A DNA stretch of 62,668 nucleotides from NCBI RefSeq assembly GCF_000423245.1, contig NZ_AUHP01000014.1, positions 1 to 62,668 on the forward strand. Reading direction: 5' to 3'. Positions 42,996 through 52,549 of the stretch are shown one piece after another. A model generated the notes under the pieces. The model saw only the letters and a list, made by a program, of their open reading frames with translations. It searched no databases and was not told the DNA's origin. Position 1 is the stretch's first letter; the number at the start of each line of letters is the position of its first letter. This DNA comes from Ligilactobacillus ceti DSM 22408. GTDB lineage: Bacteria > Bacillota > Bacilli > Lactobacillales > Lactobacillaceae. The translations under genes were made by a program, and so were the position numbers.

Positions 42996-43807
42996 AACCA
43001 TTCCACCATCCCTTCTGTTGATAGATAATCTTGTGGTACATCATATCCTTGTTTTTTCATTTCAGCTTTTAAACGTTCTTGATATGGAATATCTAAACCA
43101 AGTTCAATTAATTTATCACCATAAGTAAATACAGTTGCCGGTGTGCCAACTTTTTTAATTTCACCTTTTTTGACAACCACGATTCGATCAGCTAATGCCG
43201 CTTCATCAATATCATGTGTAATAGATAAAACTGTAAAGCCTCGTTTTTCTTTCATTTCACGAATTAAAGCAATAATATCCCGGCGTCCTTGCGGATCTAA
43301 CATACTCGTCGATTCATCAAAAATAACAATACGTGGAGCTACAGCTAATACACCAGCAATCGCCACACGTTGCTTTTGACCACCTGATAATTTTCCGGGT
43401 TCATGATCACTGAACTCAGCCATATCAACAGCTTCCAGCGCGCGTTGTACACGTTCAATCATTTCATCTCGTGGAATAGCTTGATTTTCTAATCCAAAAG
43501 CCACATCGCCAGCGACATCTGCACCAACAAATTGATTATCTGGATTTTGAAAAACCATTCCAATTTCTTTTCTAATATCCCAAACTGTTTTAGGATTCAA
43601 AACTTGACCATTAATTTTAATTTCGCCTGTTTCTGGTAATTCTAAACCATCGATAACTTTCGCTAAAGTACTTTTCCCGCTACCATTATGTCCAATAATC
43701 GCAACCCACTCACCTGCTTGGATTTCTAAAGAGACATTTTTTAGCGCGTATTCAGTTTGTTGCGGATAGCGAAAACTCAAATCTTTTATTTCAATCATCG
43801 TACTCAT
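42971..43807 (-). CDS. ecfA1: ECF transporter ATPase EcfA1
   Basis: A 278-residue ATPase with Walker [10 protein letters not shown], signature LSGGQKQR, Walker [14 protein letters not shown] and switch ITHDIDEAA. First gene of the operon ecfA1-ecfA2-ecfT-truA-rplM-rpsI. ATG 43807 or the ATG nine bases later could start it; AAGGGA lies a little far upstream. In many Firmicutes this operon follows rplQ, but here it begins on its own. Confidence 0.94.
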   Translation of the reverse strand: MSTMIEIKDLSFRYPQQTEYALKNVSLEIQAGEWVAIIGHNGSGKSTLAKVIDGLELPETGEIKINGQVLNPKTVWDIRKEIGMVFQNPDNQFVGADVAGDVAFGLENQAIPRDEMIERVQRALEAVDMAEFSDHEPGKLSGGQKQRVAIAGVLAVAPRIVIFDESTSMLDPQGRRDIIALIREMKEKRGFTVLSITHDIDEAALADRIVVVKKGEIKKVGTPATVFTYGDKLIELGLDIPYQERLKAEMKKQGYDVPQDYLSTEGMVEWLCQSILND

Positions 43808-43845
43808 CTAATATTTAATCCCTTCAAATTTTATCCGATATGTAT

Positions 43846-43854
43846 AATATACCA
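43846..43854 (-). promoter_or_regulatory. Extended -10 promoter of the ecfA1 operon
   Basis: Minus strand TGG-TATATT (43854-43846), weak -35. It lies about 40 bp before the start codon. Confidence 0.5.
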
Positions 43855-43968
43855 CACGACCGTTCTAACTTTGAATTTTCTCTGGAATTTAACTAAAAAA
43901 CTCCTGTAAATGACGAAATACCCTTATTTTCAAAACAATTCATACTTATTTGGATTGAGATATGTTAT

Positions 43969-43974
43969 TATAAT
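43969..43974 (+). promoter_or_regulatory. -10 element of cbpA
   Basis: Plus strand TATAAT (43969-43974); a weak TTATTT at 43946-43951 would give 17 bp spacing. The gene follows AAAAGAGGG. Confidence 0.5.
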
Positions 43975-44016
43975 TAAAATAATGTTTTATTATCAAAAGA
44001 GAAAAGAGGGATTCTC

Positions 44017-44649
44017 ATGTTATTAAAAACTTTAGTGCGTCCTAAAAAAGAATTAACAACAGTTAGTGAAAACATCACTTTAGCTGAGGCTTTAGAAGTC
44101 TTAGAAAATTCTGGATTCCGTTGTGTGCCAATCTTAGATGAAACTGGTTCACTTTTCCGTGGTAACATTTATAAAATGCACATCTATCGTCACAAATCTC
44201 GCGGCGGTGATATGTCATTACCTGTTACTCACTTATTAAAAAATGCTACAAAATTCGTTTCTTTAGATTCAGCTTTCTTTAATATCTTCTTTAGTATTAA
44301 AGATTTACCATATATTGCTGTTTTAGATGAAAACAATCATTTCTTTGGTATTTTAACTCATGCTAAATTATTAGAAATGTTATCTCAATCATGGAACGTT
44401 AATATTGGTAGCTATGTCTTAACAGTTGCTTCATCTGGTGAACGTGGTGATTTAGTAGAAATCGCAAAAATCATTACAAAATATACATCAATCGCAAACT
44501 GTATGACACTTGATGTGCAAGGTGAATTAGTTCGTCGTATTTTATTCACTTTACCTGCTAACATCAGCCGCGAACGTCTTGATCGCATCGTTGCTAACTT
44601 AGAACGTAAAAACTTCAAAGTTACTGAAATCGAAGACTTACAAGCTTAA
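44017..44649 (+). CDS. cbpA: CBS-ACT domain protein, cyclic-di-AMP-binding CbpA type
   Basis: A 210-residue protein with two CBS repeats (about 8-70 and 75-130) and a C-terminal ACT-like domain (about 135-205). This CBS plus ACT order matches the CbpA proteins that bind cyclic di-AMP in Listeria and relatives, while CbpB/DarB lacks the ACT part. It likely senses the second messenger and affects potassium, osmotic or (p)ppGpp balance, but its own partner here is unknown. Monocistronic, divergent from ecfA1. Confidence 0.8.
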   Translation: MLLKTLVRPKKELTTVSENITLAEALEVLENSGFRCVPILDETGSLFRGNIYKMHIYRHKSRGGDMSLPVTHLLKNATKFVSLDSAFFNIFFSIKDLPYIAVLDENNHFFGILTHAKLLEMLSQSWNVNIGSYVLTVASSGERGDLVEIAKIITKYTSIANCMTLDVQGELVRRILFTLPANISRERLDRIVANLERKNFKVTEIEDLQA

Positions 44650-44661
44650 TTCAAATTAAAT

Positions 44662-44703
44662 AAAAACAACAGCTCTTGACCAATCAAAAGAGCTGTTGTT
44701 TTT
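44662..44703. terminator. Bidirectional terminator between cbpA and mazF
   Basis: 16 bp stem (44662-44677 with 44688-44703), 10-nt loop, T and A runs on the two sides. Confidence 0.9.
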
Positions 44704-45081
44704 TTATTTACGTTTATTAATATGTATGTCAGCTAGCCCAACGCTAACTTTTAAAGCATAATCAACTTTTTCCATTAATTCATCATCAATATGCGTAACA
44801 CGATCTTTCAAACGTTGCTTATCAATTGTTCTTAATTGTTCTAATAAAACAACCGAATTACGTTCCAACCCGACTTTTTTAGCTAAAAGACCAATATGTG
44901 TTGGCATTTTTGGTTTAGAAATCTTCGAAGTGATCGCCGCGACAATCACAGTCGGACTATACTTATTACCAATGTTATTTTGAATAACTAATACAGGTCG
45001 GACGCCACCTTGTTCCGAACCTACGACCGGTGACAAATCGGCATAATAAATATCACCGCGTTTGACATTACCTGTTGTCAT
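44704..45081 (-). CDS. mazF: MazF-family mRNA interferase
   Basis: A 125-residue PemK/MazF toxin fold: [21 protein letters not shown]-type start (read in parts) with the conserved GDIY, the RPVLVIQN strand, and the TSK/PTHI segments that include active-site residues. It cuts single-stranded mRNA at short motifs. ATG 45081 abuts the stop codon of the upstream acidic gene, so expression is coupled. Order acpS-alr-antitoxin-mazF is common in Firmicutes. Confidence 0.93.
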   Translation of the reverse strand: MTTGNVKRGDIYYADLSPVVGSEQGGVRPVLVIQNNIGNKYSPTVIVAAITSKISKPKMPTHIGLLAKKVGLERNSVVLLEQLRTIDKQRLKDRVTHIDDELMEKVDYALKVSVGLADIHINKRK

Positions 45082-45366
45082 CTATTCTTGATCCTCCTCT
45101 TGTTCAATTTCTAGTTGAATAATTGCTTCACAATCATCACAACTCAGGAATTCTTGACAAATATCTTGATTAATTTCAGACATTTCTCGATATCCTTGAA
45201 TCAAACTTTCTAACAGTGCTTGTTTTTTAATTATATGTTCTGTAATTTCAGGATTAGTTTTAATTTCTTCTAAATCAATAGCATAAAATTCACAATACTC
45301 CAATAAATTGGCACATTCTGCGAGTATTTGTATAACTTCCTGGGTTTCATCTTTATGATTGGTCAT
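45082..45366 (-). CDS. Small acidic protein at the antitoxin position before mazF
   Basis: Start set at ATG 45366 (94 aa), eight nt after AGGAG; TTG 45372 is too close. Strongly acidic and mostly helical, with a CDDC motif near residue 77-80 and an acidic tail (EIEQEEDQE). It lacks the ribbon-helix-helix pattern of the usual MazE/EndoAI antitoxin found between alr and mazF. Its stop is directly followed by mazF ATG. I do not recognise a family. By position it is a candidate antitoxin; this is inference. Confidence 0.75.
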   Translation of the reverse strand: MTNHKDETQEVIQILAECANLLEYCEFYAIDLEEIKTNPEITEHIIKKQALLESLIQGYREMSEINQDICQEFLSCDDCEAIIQLEIEQEEDQE

Positions 45367-45425
45367 CACCAAAACTCCTCATCCAAAATTTCCATTCAAT
45401 TTATCATAGCACTTTTGCTTACTAT

Positions 45426-46541
45426 TTAACAATAGACCCGATCGATGCGCAATGATAAATCACAAATAATTTCATAATGTATCGTTTGTGCATAATCAGC
45501 AACATCTTGCACCGTAATTACTTCACCATGGTCTTCACCAATTAAAGTTACTAATGTTCCTAGCGGGATTTTATGCGGAACCCGAATCATCATTTGATCC
45601 ATACAAACCCGACCAACAATTTCACAACGGTGCCCTTGTACTAAAACCTCAAACCCTTGCATCCGTCGTAACCAGCCATCAGCATAACCAATCGGAATTG
45701 TCGCAATCCATTCATCATTTTTCGCTGTATAAGTAATCCCGTAACCAATTTTGTCACCAGCTTTGATTTTCTTAACAGCACTGACTTCACTCACTAAACT
45801 CAACGCTGGATATAAAGGCTCTGGCGTAGCTAATTCATTACCAGAAGGATTCAAACCATACATTCCTACACCATAACGAATCGTATTCCCACCACATGTC
45901 TGATGCCATAATGACGCTGCCGTATTCGCCACATGAACATAGCGAGGACGTTCTTTCACAACTGTCATTAATTCATTAAATTTAGCAAGTTGTTGTTTAA
46001 AATAAGTATCATCCGCACTATCTGCTGTGGCAAAATGCGTAAAAATACCTTCAAAATCAAACTGTTCTTGATGTTCCTTAAGAAAATCAAGCGCTTTTTG
46101 TAAATCAGCTGGATTTCTAAAACCAATCCGACCCATCCCTGTATCTAAAGCGATGTGTACTTTTAAAGTTTGTTTCGCTTGGCTCAGATAGGCTTGCGAT
46201 TTTTCCAAAAATTCCATTGATTCAACCGCGATCGATAAATCATTTTCTGCTAAATAAACAGCTTCAGAAGGTGGATTAACACCTAAAATCAAAATTGTTT
46301 CTGCAATTCCGGCACGACGTAACGCGATTCCTTCATCAATTACAGCCACACAAAAACCATTCGCTCCAGCTTCACGTGCTGCATAAGCTACTTGTTCCAA
46401 ACCATGCCCATAAGCATTTGCTTTCACAACTGCAAATAAATTTTGTTCTGGTGGTAATTCTTTTTTTATATTCGCAACATTTTTACCAATAGCCTTCAAA
46501 TCAATTTTTATTTTTGTTTTTCGGTGAACTCCTACTACCAT
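45426..46541 (-). CDS. alr: Alanine racemase
   Basis: A 371-residue fold-III PLP enzyme. The PLP Lys lies in VVKANAYGHG near residue 39 and the second catalytic Tyr in KIGYGITY near 265. It makes D-alanine for peptidoglycan. It is 20 bp after acpS and upstream of the acidic gene and mazF, the usual Firmicutes order. Length is canonical. Confidence 0.96.
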   Translation of the reverse strand: MVVGVHRKTKIKIDLKAIGKNVANIKKELPPEQNLFAVVKANAYGHGLEQVAYAAREAGANGFCVAVIDEGIALRRAGIAETILILGVNPPSEAVYLAENDLSIAVESMEFLEKSQAYLSQAKQTLKVHIALDTGMGRIGFRNPADLQKALDFLKEHQEQFDFEGIFTHFATADSADDTYFKQQLAKFNELMTVVKERPRYVHVANTAASLWHQTCGGNTIRYGVGMYGLNPSGNELATPEPLYPALSLVSEVSAVKKIKAGDKIGYGITYTAKNDEWIATIPIGYADGWLRRMQGFEVLVQGHRCEIVGRVCMDQMMIRVPHKIPLGTLVTLIGEDHGEVITVQDVADYAQTIHYEIICDLSLRIDRVYC

Positions 46542-46561
46542 TTTTCTTCAACCTCTTTATT

Positions 46562-46930
46562 TCAAAGCTCTAAGATAACTTCTGTCATTACAACATCTTG
46601 CGTATGTGAGATGGAAATAAAAGCCTTCATTTCTTCCTCACGGGGATGTTTAGTAATAATCGGTTGTCCTGTTGCTTGATTTTTTAATATTTCTAAATCT
46701 TGAAACGTTACGGCACTTCCAATTCCTGTCCCTAATGCTTTGCTGTAAGATTCTTTCGCTGAAAAACGTCCCGCAATAAATTCTAAAGCACGAATTCCAG
46801 TTAAACCCATAAAAATTTCATACTCATTAGGGGTTAACACTTTTTGTGCAAACAGCGTTAACCGTTGTTTTTCTGCCATTTTACGAAAGCGAGCTATTTC
46901 GGTGATATCAATACCAATTCCATAAATCAT
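46562..46930 (-). CDS. acpS: Holo-(acyl-carrier-protein) synthase
   Basis: Start set at ATG 46930 (122 aa), the third of three consecutive ATGs and seven nt from AGGAGG. The protein has GIGIDITEIARF at the start and RFSAKESYSKALGTGIG near 50-66, both with magnesium/CoA ligands. It attaches the phosphopantetheine arm to ACP. First gene of the acpS-alr-mazF unit. Confidence 0.95.
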   Translation of the reverse strand: MIYGIGIDITEIARFRKMAEKQRLTLFAQKVLTPNEYEIFMGLTGIRALEFIAGRFSAKESYSKALGTGIGSAVTFQDLEILKNQATGQPIITKHPREEEMKAFISISHTQDVVMTEVILEL

Positions 46931-47014
46931 CATCATTCCTCCTCGCTTTAATTCTCTTACTGATTGTATCAAAAACTATTATCGCTTGCATTATAATTTG
47001 TTTTACAAAAGAAA

Positions 47015-47044
47015 AAAACTGAAAGCTATTCAGCTTTCAGTTTT
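47015..47044 (-). terminator. Terminator of cshA
   Basis: 13 bp stem AAAACTGAAAGCT (47015-47027) with 47032-47044, 4-nt loop, T run on the minus strand. Confidence 0.88.
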
Positions 47045-47053
47045 GAAATTTAA

Positions 47054-48580
47054 TTATTTATTTTTCTTTGTGCGGATTGTATATCCTTTTGATTTAGAGC
47101 TAGAATTTGATTTCCGACGGTTATCAAATTTACCTTTAGAATTAGATGAACGGCTGTTACGTTTCTTATCGTAACGACGTCCGCCACCGTTAGATTTGCC
47201 ACCTTTACGTTGGCTACCACCACGGTAACGACCATTACCATTACCACCGCGTTTGCGACGTGGAAGTGGACGTTCTGGTGTAATCTTAACAGGTACTTTT
47301 TGAGCATCATCTTTAGTCATATCATTTAACAATGCAGCTACTAAATCTAAAGCATCATATTCAGCTAACAATTCTGTTGCTTGTTTTTCATACTTAGCTG
47401 TTTCTGTATCGTTAATTAATTCTTTAATATCATCTAAAGCAGCACTAATTTGACCGTGGAATGCTTCTTTTTCTGTTGGTGGACGTAAAGCATCCATCCG
47501 TTTTTTAGTTAATTTTTCAATTACACGTAAGTAATCCATTTCATTTGGAGTTACAAATGTCACAGAAACACCATGTTGTCCGGCACGACCTGTACGACCA
47601 ATACGGTGAACATAACTTTCTGGATCTTGTGGAATATCATAGTTATAAACGTGAGTTACACCAGAAATATCTAATCCCCGGGCAGCAACGTCTGTCGCAA
47701 CTAAGATATCTAACTTACCTTCTTTAAAGCGTTTCAAGATTGACATCCGACGTTGTTGTGATAAATCACCATGGATACCAGCAGCGTTATAACCACGTGC
47801 TTCTAAACCTTTAGATAATTCATCAACACGACGTTTTGTACGACCAAACACGATTGTTAAATCAGGTGCTTGGATATCTAAGAAACGTGTCATTAAATCA
47901 AATTTTTCATAATCGCGTGCTTTAACAAAGTATTGTTCAACTAAATCAGTTGTTAATTCTTTTGCTTTAATTTTCACGATTTCTGGATTGTGCATGAATT
48001 TTTCGCCAATTTTTAAAATTGCTGGCGGCATTGTTGCTGAGAAAAGTAATGTTTGGTGTTCTTTTGGAACAGCTTCAATAATACTTTCAATATCTTCAAC
48101 AAATCCCATGTCTAACATTTCATCAGCTTCATCTAAAACTACCATTTTCACATGGCTAAGATCAGCTGTACGACGTTTAATGTGATCAAGTAAACGTCCT
48201 GGTGTCCCAACTAAAATTTGTGGGCCACGTTTTAAGGAGCTAATTTGTCTCCGGATATCTGCACCACCATAAACAACTTGGACCTTAGCACGCTTTTCTT
48301 TACCTAAACGATAAAGTTCTTCTTGCGTTTGAATCGCTAATTCACGAGTTGGTGATACGATAATAGCTTGAATGTGCCGATCTTGTGTATCAATGTTTTG
48401 TAAGATTGGCAACCCAAAAGCTGCTGTTTTACCTGTCCCTGTTTGTGCTTGTCCAATTACATCTTTCCCTGTTAATGCCAATGGGATAGTTGCTGCTTGG
48501 ATTGGTGTAGCTTCTTCAAAGCCACTACGGTCGACAGCTTCCAACAACTCTTTATCAAGACCTAGTTCGCTAAATTTCAA
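47054..48580 (-). CDS. cshA: DEAD-box RNA helicase CshA
   Basis: A 508-residue helicase with Q motif GFEEATPIQ, Walker [13 protein letters not shown] box, SAT motif and HRIGRTGR. The C-terminus (about 430-508) is rich in Gly, Arg, Lys and Ser, an RNA-binding tail. CshA works in mRNA decay and cold growth. The start codon is TTG (48580), nine nt after AGGAGG; no ATG gives the conserved MKFSELGL start. Monocistronic. Confidence 0.95.
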   Translation of the reverse strand: MKFSELGLDKELLEAVDRSGFEEATPIQAATIPLALTGKDVIGQAQTGTGKTAAFGLPILQNIDTQDRHIQAIIVSPTRELAIQTQEELYRLGKEKRAKVQVVYGGADIRRQISSLKRGPQILVGTPGRLLDHIKRRTADLSHVKMVVLDEADEMLDMGFVEDIESIIEAVPKEHQTLLFSATMPPAILKIGEKFMHNPEIVKIKAKELTTDLVEQYFVKARDYEKFDLMTRFLDIQAPDLTIVFGRTKRRVDELSKGLEARGYNAAGIHGDLSQQRRMSILKRFKEGKLDILVATDVAARGLDISGVTHVYNYDIPQDPESYVHRIGRTGRAGQHGVSVTFVTPNEMDYLRVIEKLTKKRMDALRPPTEKEAFHGQISAALDDIKELINDTETAKYEKQATELLAEYDALDLVAALLNDMTKDDAQKVPVKITPERPLPRRKRGGNGNGRYRGGSQRKGGKSNGGGRRYDKKRNSRSSNSKGKFDNRRKSNSSSKSKGYTIRTKKNK

Positions 48581-48750
48581 TTAATATTTCCTCCTAATTG
48601 TATCTCATACAAATTCCGTAAATAACACTTCATTATTTACTTCTTTACAACACAGTTCAGATTCTTATTAATTAATTAACATACTGCCTTGTAAAGCCCT
48701 TTTTTCTACTTATTCTATATATATTACCACCATTAGCAACTAAAAGCAAA

Positions 48751-50127
48751 TTACTCTGCTAAACCAGCCACGATTTCTTCTAAATGGATGCCGTGACTTC
48801 CTTTAACCAAAACTAAATCATCCGACTTAATTTCTTTTTGTAAATCAGCTAATAAGCGTTCTTTATCAGTTACATCATATAAATGAATTCGTTCAGCCGG
48901 CATCTTATCAGCTAAAACTTCACCTAAATGACGCATCATTTCCCCACATAAATAAACTTGAGAAATTTCATCTGCATTAATAACTTCTGCTAAAGAAGCG
49001 TGCAATTGAGCGCTTTGTGTCCCTAACTCTAACATATCTCCCAAGACTACGATTTTTTCACCAACAACTGGTAAATCAGCAATTGTTTTCAAAACTTCCT
49101 TTGCTGCTGTTGGATTAGAGTTATAAACATCACTTAAAATTCTCGCACCTTGTTTTCCAGAGACCCATTCTGTCCGATTTTTCGTCAAAGCAAATTCACG
49201 TAAAGCTTTTTGTAAATTCATTCCAGTAATATGGAAATATTCACCCACGGCACTAGCTGCCAAAGCATTCGCTACATTATATTCACCCATTAATGGAATC
49301 GTGAGTTCTGGTGTATTATGATTTTTAATCATAAAACGAGTTTGCACACCATCACTTTTTATCTGCTCTGCTTGATAATCAACAAGAACTGCCTCATCCA
49401 TGCCAAAAGTTAAACTTTCTTGTGAAATTTTTGCCACACGTTCTTGTAATAAAGGTTCATTACCTTTATAAATCAAAACGCCATCTTCTTTTAAACCGGT
49501 GACAATTTCCATCTTAGCGTCCGCAATTTTATCTCTAGTTCCGAAAAACTCTAAATGAGCTTCCCCGATCATAGTAATCACAGCAACATCCGGTTCAACT
49601 AATTCACTTAAGACAGTTAACTCACCCGGATGATCCATCCCTAATTCCACAACTAAAATCTCTGTATGAGGTTCCATGGCTAAAATAGTTAACGGAACAC
49701 CGATTTCATTATTAAAATTAGCTTGTGTTTTTTGCACATTATATTGTGTTGCTAAAACAGCAGCCGTCATATCTTTCGTTGTTGTTTTACCGTTGCTACC
49801 TGTAATGGCAACAACTTGTGGATTAATTTTATTTAAGTAATACTTAGCTAATTTTTGTAACGCTTGTAAACTATTAGGTACAAGTAATTGTGGTAAATCA
49901 ACAATTTGTTCTTGGTGATCAAGTTGCCATAATGTCGCAACGGCACCTTTTTCAATTGCTGACTGCACATAATCATGCCCGTCATTATTCGCTACTAACG
50001 GAATAAATAAGGCCCCTGGCTCAAGATTCCGACTATCGAAACAAACACTTGTAACAATAATGTCCTCCCAAGCTGGTTGTGATTCTATTTGTAAAGCTTG
50101 TGCAATTTCAGCCAATTGCATCTTCAT
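48751..50127 (-). CDS. murF: UDP-N-acetylmuramoyl-tripeptide--D-alanyl-D-alanine ligase
   Basis: A 458-residue Mur ligase. The ATP-binding GSNGKTTTKDM lies near residue 110-120; the central ELGMDHPGEL and the KNRTEW region are MurF-like. It adds D-Ala-D-Ala to the UDP-muramyl-tripeptide in the cytoplasm. Transcribed from its own start upstream of cshA, as in enterococci. No ddl lies nearby. Confidence 0.95.
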   Translation of the reverse strand: MKMQLAEIAQALQIESQPAWEDIIVTSVCFDSRNLEPGALFIPLVANNDGHDYVQSAIEKGAVATLWQLDHQEQIVDLPQLLVPNSLQALQKLAKYYLNKINPQVVAITGSNGKTTTKDMTAAVLATQYNVQKTQANFNNEIGVPLTILAMEPHTEILVVELGMDHPGELTVLSELVEPDVAVITMIGEAHLEFFGTRDKIADAKMEIVTGLKEDGVLIYKGNEPLLQERVAKISQESLTFGMDEAVLVDYQAEQIKSDGVQTRFMIKNHNTPELTIPLMGEYNVANALAASAVGEYFHITGMNLQKALREFALTKNRTEWVSGKQGARILSDVYNSNPTAAKEVLKTIADLPVVGEKIVVLGDMLELGTQSAQLHASLAEVINADEISQVYLCGEMMRHLGEVLADKMPAERIHLYDVTDKERLLADLQKEIKSDDLVLVKGSHGIHLEEIVAGLAE

Positions 50128-50208
50128 ATTTAATCGTCCCTTTCACACACTGATTTCTTTTCGCGTTGTTATTGTATCATATCTTAATTTTTTTGCATGC
50201 TAACAAAA

Positions 50209-50239
50209 AAAGTGAAGTAACTATCAGCTACTTCACTTT
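50209..50239 (-). terminator. Terminator of the lemA-htpX operon
   Basis: 11 bp stem AAAGTGAAGTA/TACTTCACTTT, 9-nt loop, T run on the minus strand. Confidence 0.88.
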
Positions 50240-50242
50240 CGT

Positions 50243-51037
50243 TTAAAGACATTGCATGTCAAAAGCCATTTGATCAATAATTTCTAAATCCCATTTACGT
50301 TTTGGAAATGAATATTTTAAATTAGCAACCAATTCTGATCTTTCAACTAAGCGAGTTGGTTCATACCATTTAATTTCATAAATTGTATCCGGTGCAATCA
50401 AAACCGGAATTTTCAATTGTGTATTAGTAGCTTGGACAGTATTAAAATCAAAGACCGCTCCATTTAAAAAGACCGGCATTAATTCTTGGACTAACTCTTC
50501 TGGGAGTGGTGCGATTCTTTGTCGCAAAGACATAATCGGCCGTTTATCCCGAAAAGATGCTGTAGCATGCTGCAATAAACTATATGAAAAAACAGTATAA
50601 AAATCATTTAAATATCGATAATAAATTTTCAATGAACCATTTGGTAAAGTTAAAAAAGCATAATTGTTTTGGAGTTTATAATAAAAAGGTGAGCGTAAAT
50701 GACTATAAGCATGACCTAAATATAACAATTCCGAGACTTCCCGCGGTTTAACTTCTTCAAGATTATATTGATCTTCAAAATCCACCCAGGAACGTTTCTT
50801 TTCTTGACGATTAAGCAAATATTTTTTAACATTTTTTTGCCCAATCACCATATTTAAACCAGTATTAATATCAATTTCATTCTCTAAATTGACTGGTGCA
50901 ATCGATAAAATTTTTTCCGGAACATGATCAACCGAATTCACAAAATCTTCCATCTTAATCCCATAAGATAGCACCATATGCGTTAATTTTTCCAGATGTA
51001 CGTAAACTACATTGTCACGCAACTCGCTCATCTCCAT
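50243..51037 (-). CDS. Unknown protein downstream of htpX
   Basis: A soluble protein of up to 264 residues with no signal peptide and no domain I recognise. Visible traits are many aromatic residues in the middle (SPFYYKLQNNYAFL, IYYRYLNDFYTVFSY) and a KWYEPTRLVERSEL stretch. ATG 51037 lies only 7 bp after htpX, overlapping a GGAG; TTG 51022, nine nt from that GGAG, is an alternative. It is co-transcribed with lemA and htpX, so a role linked to membrane stress proteolysis is possible but unproven. Confidence 0.72.
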   Translation of the reverse strand: MEMSELRDNVVYVHLEKLTHMVLSYGIKMEDFVNSVDHVPEKILSIAPVNLENEIDINTGLNMVIGQKNVKKYLLNRQEKKRSWVDFEDQYNLEEVKPREVSELLYLGHAYSHLRSPFYYKLQNNYAFLTLPNGSLKIYYRYLNDFYTVFSYSLLQHATASFRDKRPIMSLRQRIAPLPEELVQELMPVFLNGAVFDFNTVQATNTQLKIPVLIAPDTIYEIKWYEPTRLVERSELVANLKYSFPKRKWDLEIIDQMAFDMQCL

Positions 51038-51044
51038 TCAAAAA

Positions 51045-51938
51045 CTACATTGATTCTAAACGTTTAATCCGTGCCTCAATCGGCGGATGAGTTGCAAATA
51101 AATCACTTACTTCTTCTTTAAAAGGATTATCAATATATAAAGCTGCACTTGATTTATCTACATGTTCCATCGGTTCACTTTGACTAATTTTTCGCAAGGC
51201 TGAAATCAAGCCTTGGGGATTACGTGTCAACTCTACAGCTGACGCATCTGCCAAATATTCACGGTTGCGCGATAAAGCTAACTGCATCATAGTTGCAACT
51301 AACGGTCCTAAAACAATCACGAACAACGAACCTAAAATCATTAAAACAGTCACAATCGGATTGGTTTCTTCTTCATCATCGTGGCGACGTCCACCGCCCC
51401 ACCAAAAAGCATTCATAGCCATATTAGATAGTAAAGAAACTACTGCAACTAAAGCTAAGGCTGTACTTTGTAAACGAATATCATAATTACGAATATGAGA
51501 AACTTCATGGGCGATAACGCCTTCCAGTTCTTCCCGATTCAAACGTGCTAACAAACCAGTGGTCACAGCCACAGCCGCTTTTTCTGGTTTTTGACCTGTG
51601 GCAAAAGCATTCGGACTAGCATCGTCAATAATGAACACACGCGGCATCGGAACTTTAGCCACAAGTGCCATATCTTCAATAATATGCCATAATTCAGGTG
51701 CTTGTTGCACATCGGTGATTTCTTGTGCATGATTCATGCGCATCACCACTTCTGTCGCTTGACCAATCATAATGGCCATATAACCAATGCCTAAAAATAA
51801 AGCCATTAAAACACCAGCAATTACACTATCATAAAACACATAGCCTAATGCCGCACCCACTAATAAAACGAAACCTAAAAAGGCAAACATGACCACTATG
51901 GTTTTTCGTTTATTTTGAGCGATTTGTTCATACAACAT
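51045..51938 (-). CDS. htpX: Membrane-bound zinc metalloprotease HtpX
   Basis: A 297-residue M48 protease. Two N-terminal helices (about 15-55) are followed by the active site HEVSH near residue 140, a second pair of helices (about 152-215), and the third zinc ligand Glu in [10 protein letters not shown]. It degrades damaged membrane proteins. It sits 21 bp after lemA, the conserved pairing. Length is typical. Confidence 0.94.
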   Translation of the reverse strand: MLYEQIAQNKRKTIVVMFAFLGFVLLVGAALGYVFYDSVIAGVLMALFLGIGYMAIMIGQATEVVMRMNHAQEITDVQQAPELWHIIEDMALVAKVPMPRVFIIDDASPNAFATGQKPEKAAVAVTTGLLARLNREELEGVIAHEVSHIRNYDIRLQSTALALVAVVSLLSNMAMNAFWWGGGRRHDDEEETNPIVTVLMILGSLFVIVLGPLVATMMQLALSRNREYLADASAVELTRNPQGLISALRKISQSEPMEHVDKSSAALYIDNPFKEEVSDLFATHPPIEARIKRLESM

Positions 51939-51959
51939 TTATTCTAAACCTTCTTCTTT

Positions 51960-52514
51960 TTAAAATTCAACTTTAGGTGCTACTTTTTCGTCAGTTGGAG
52001 TTTCTAAGTAGCCAACCTTCTTCATATGATGAATATTAGCTACGATATTTGATGGTACTGTAACTAATTTTTGGTTATAACTAGCAGCACTACTATTAAA
52101 TAATTGACGAGAGTAAGCAATCTTGTTTTCTGTGTTGCTTAATTCTTCCATTAATTTTGTAAATTCTGTATTAGCTTTCAAATCTGGATAACTTTCAGCT
52201 AAAGCGAACACAGTTTTCAAAGAATTACTCAATTGATCAGACACAGCCATTTTTTCTTGATGATTTCCACTTGGAATTTGTGTCATTTGATTTCTTAAAC
52301 TAACAACTTGAGATAATGTATCTTTTTCGTGTTTAGCATAGCCTTTTGTTGTTTCTACTAAGTTTGGAATTAAATCATTCCGACGTTTTAATTGAACATC
52401 GATTTGACTCCAAGCTTCTTCTGTATAAATCTTTGCCCGTTGTAATCCGTTATAAAGTGAAATATAACCGAAAATAAGAACTGCTAAAACAACAATAATA
52501 ATAATGTATATCAT
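51960..52514 (-). CDS. lemA: LemA-family membrane protein
   Basis: Start set at ATG 52514 (184 aa), eight nt from GGGGGA. An N-terminal membrane helix (about 2-20) is followed by a long helical bundle domain with YNGLQRAKIYTEEAWSQID-type start (in parts) and RRNDLIPNLVE, the LemA signature. Function is not settled; the gene is widely paired with htpX. It lies 36 bp after an intrinsic terminator that ends a structured leader RNA, so attenuation is likely. Confidence 0.92.
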   Translation of the reverse strand: MIYIIIIVVLAVLIFGYISLYNGLQRAKIYTEEAWSQIDVQLKRRNDLIPNLVETTKGYAKHEKDTLSQVVSLRNQMTQIPSGNHQEKMAVSDQLSNSLKTVFALAESYPDLKANTEFTKLMEELSNTENKIAYSRQLFNSSAASYNQKLVTVPSNIVANIHHMKKVGYLETPTDEKVAPKVEF

Positions 52515-52549
52515 GATAATTCCCCCTATTTTTTCTAAATCCATTGTTT

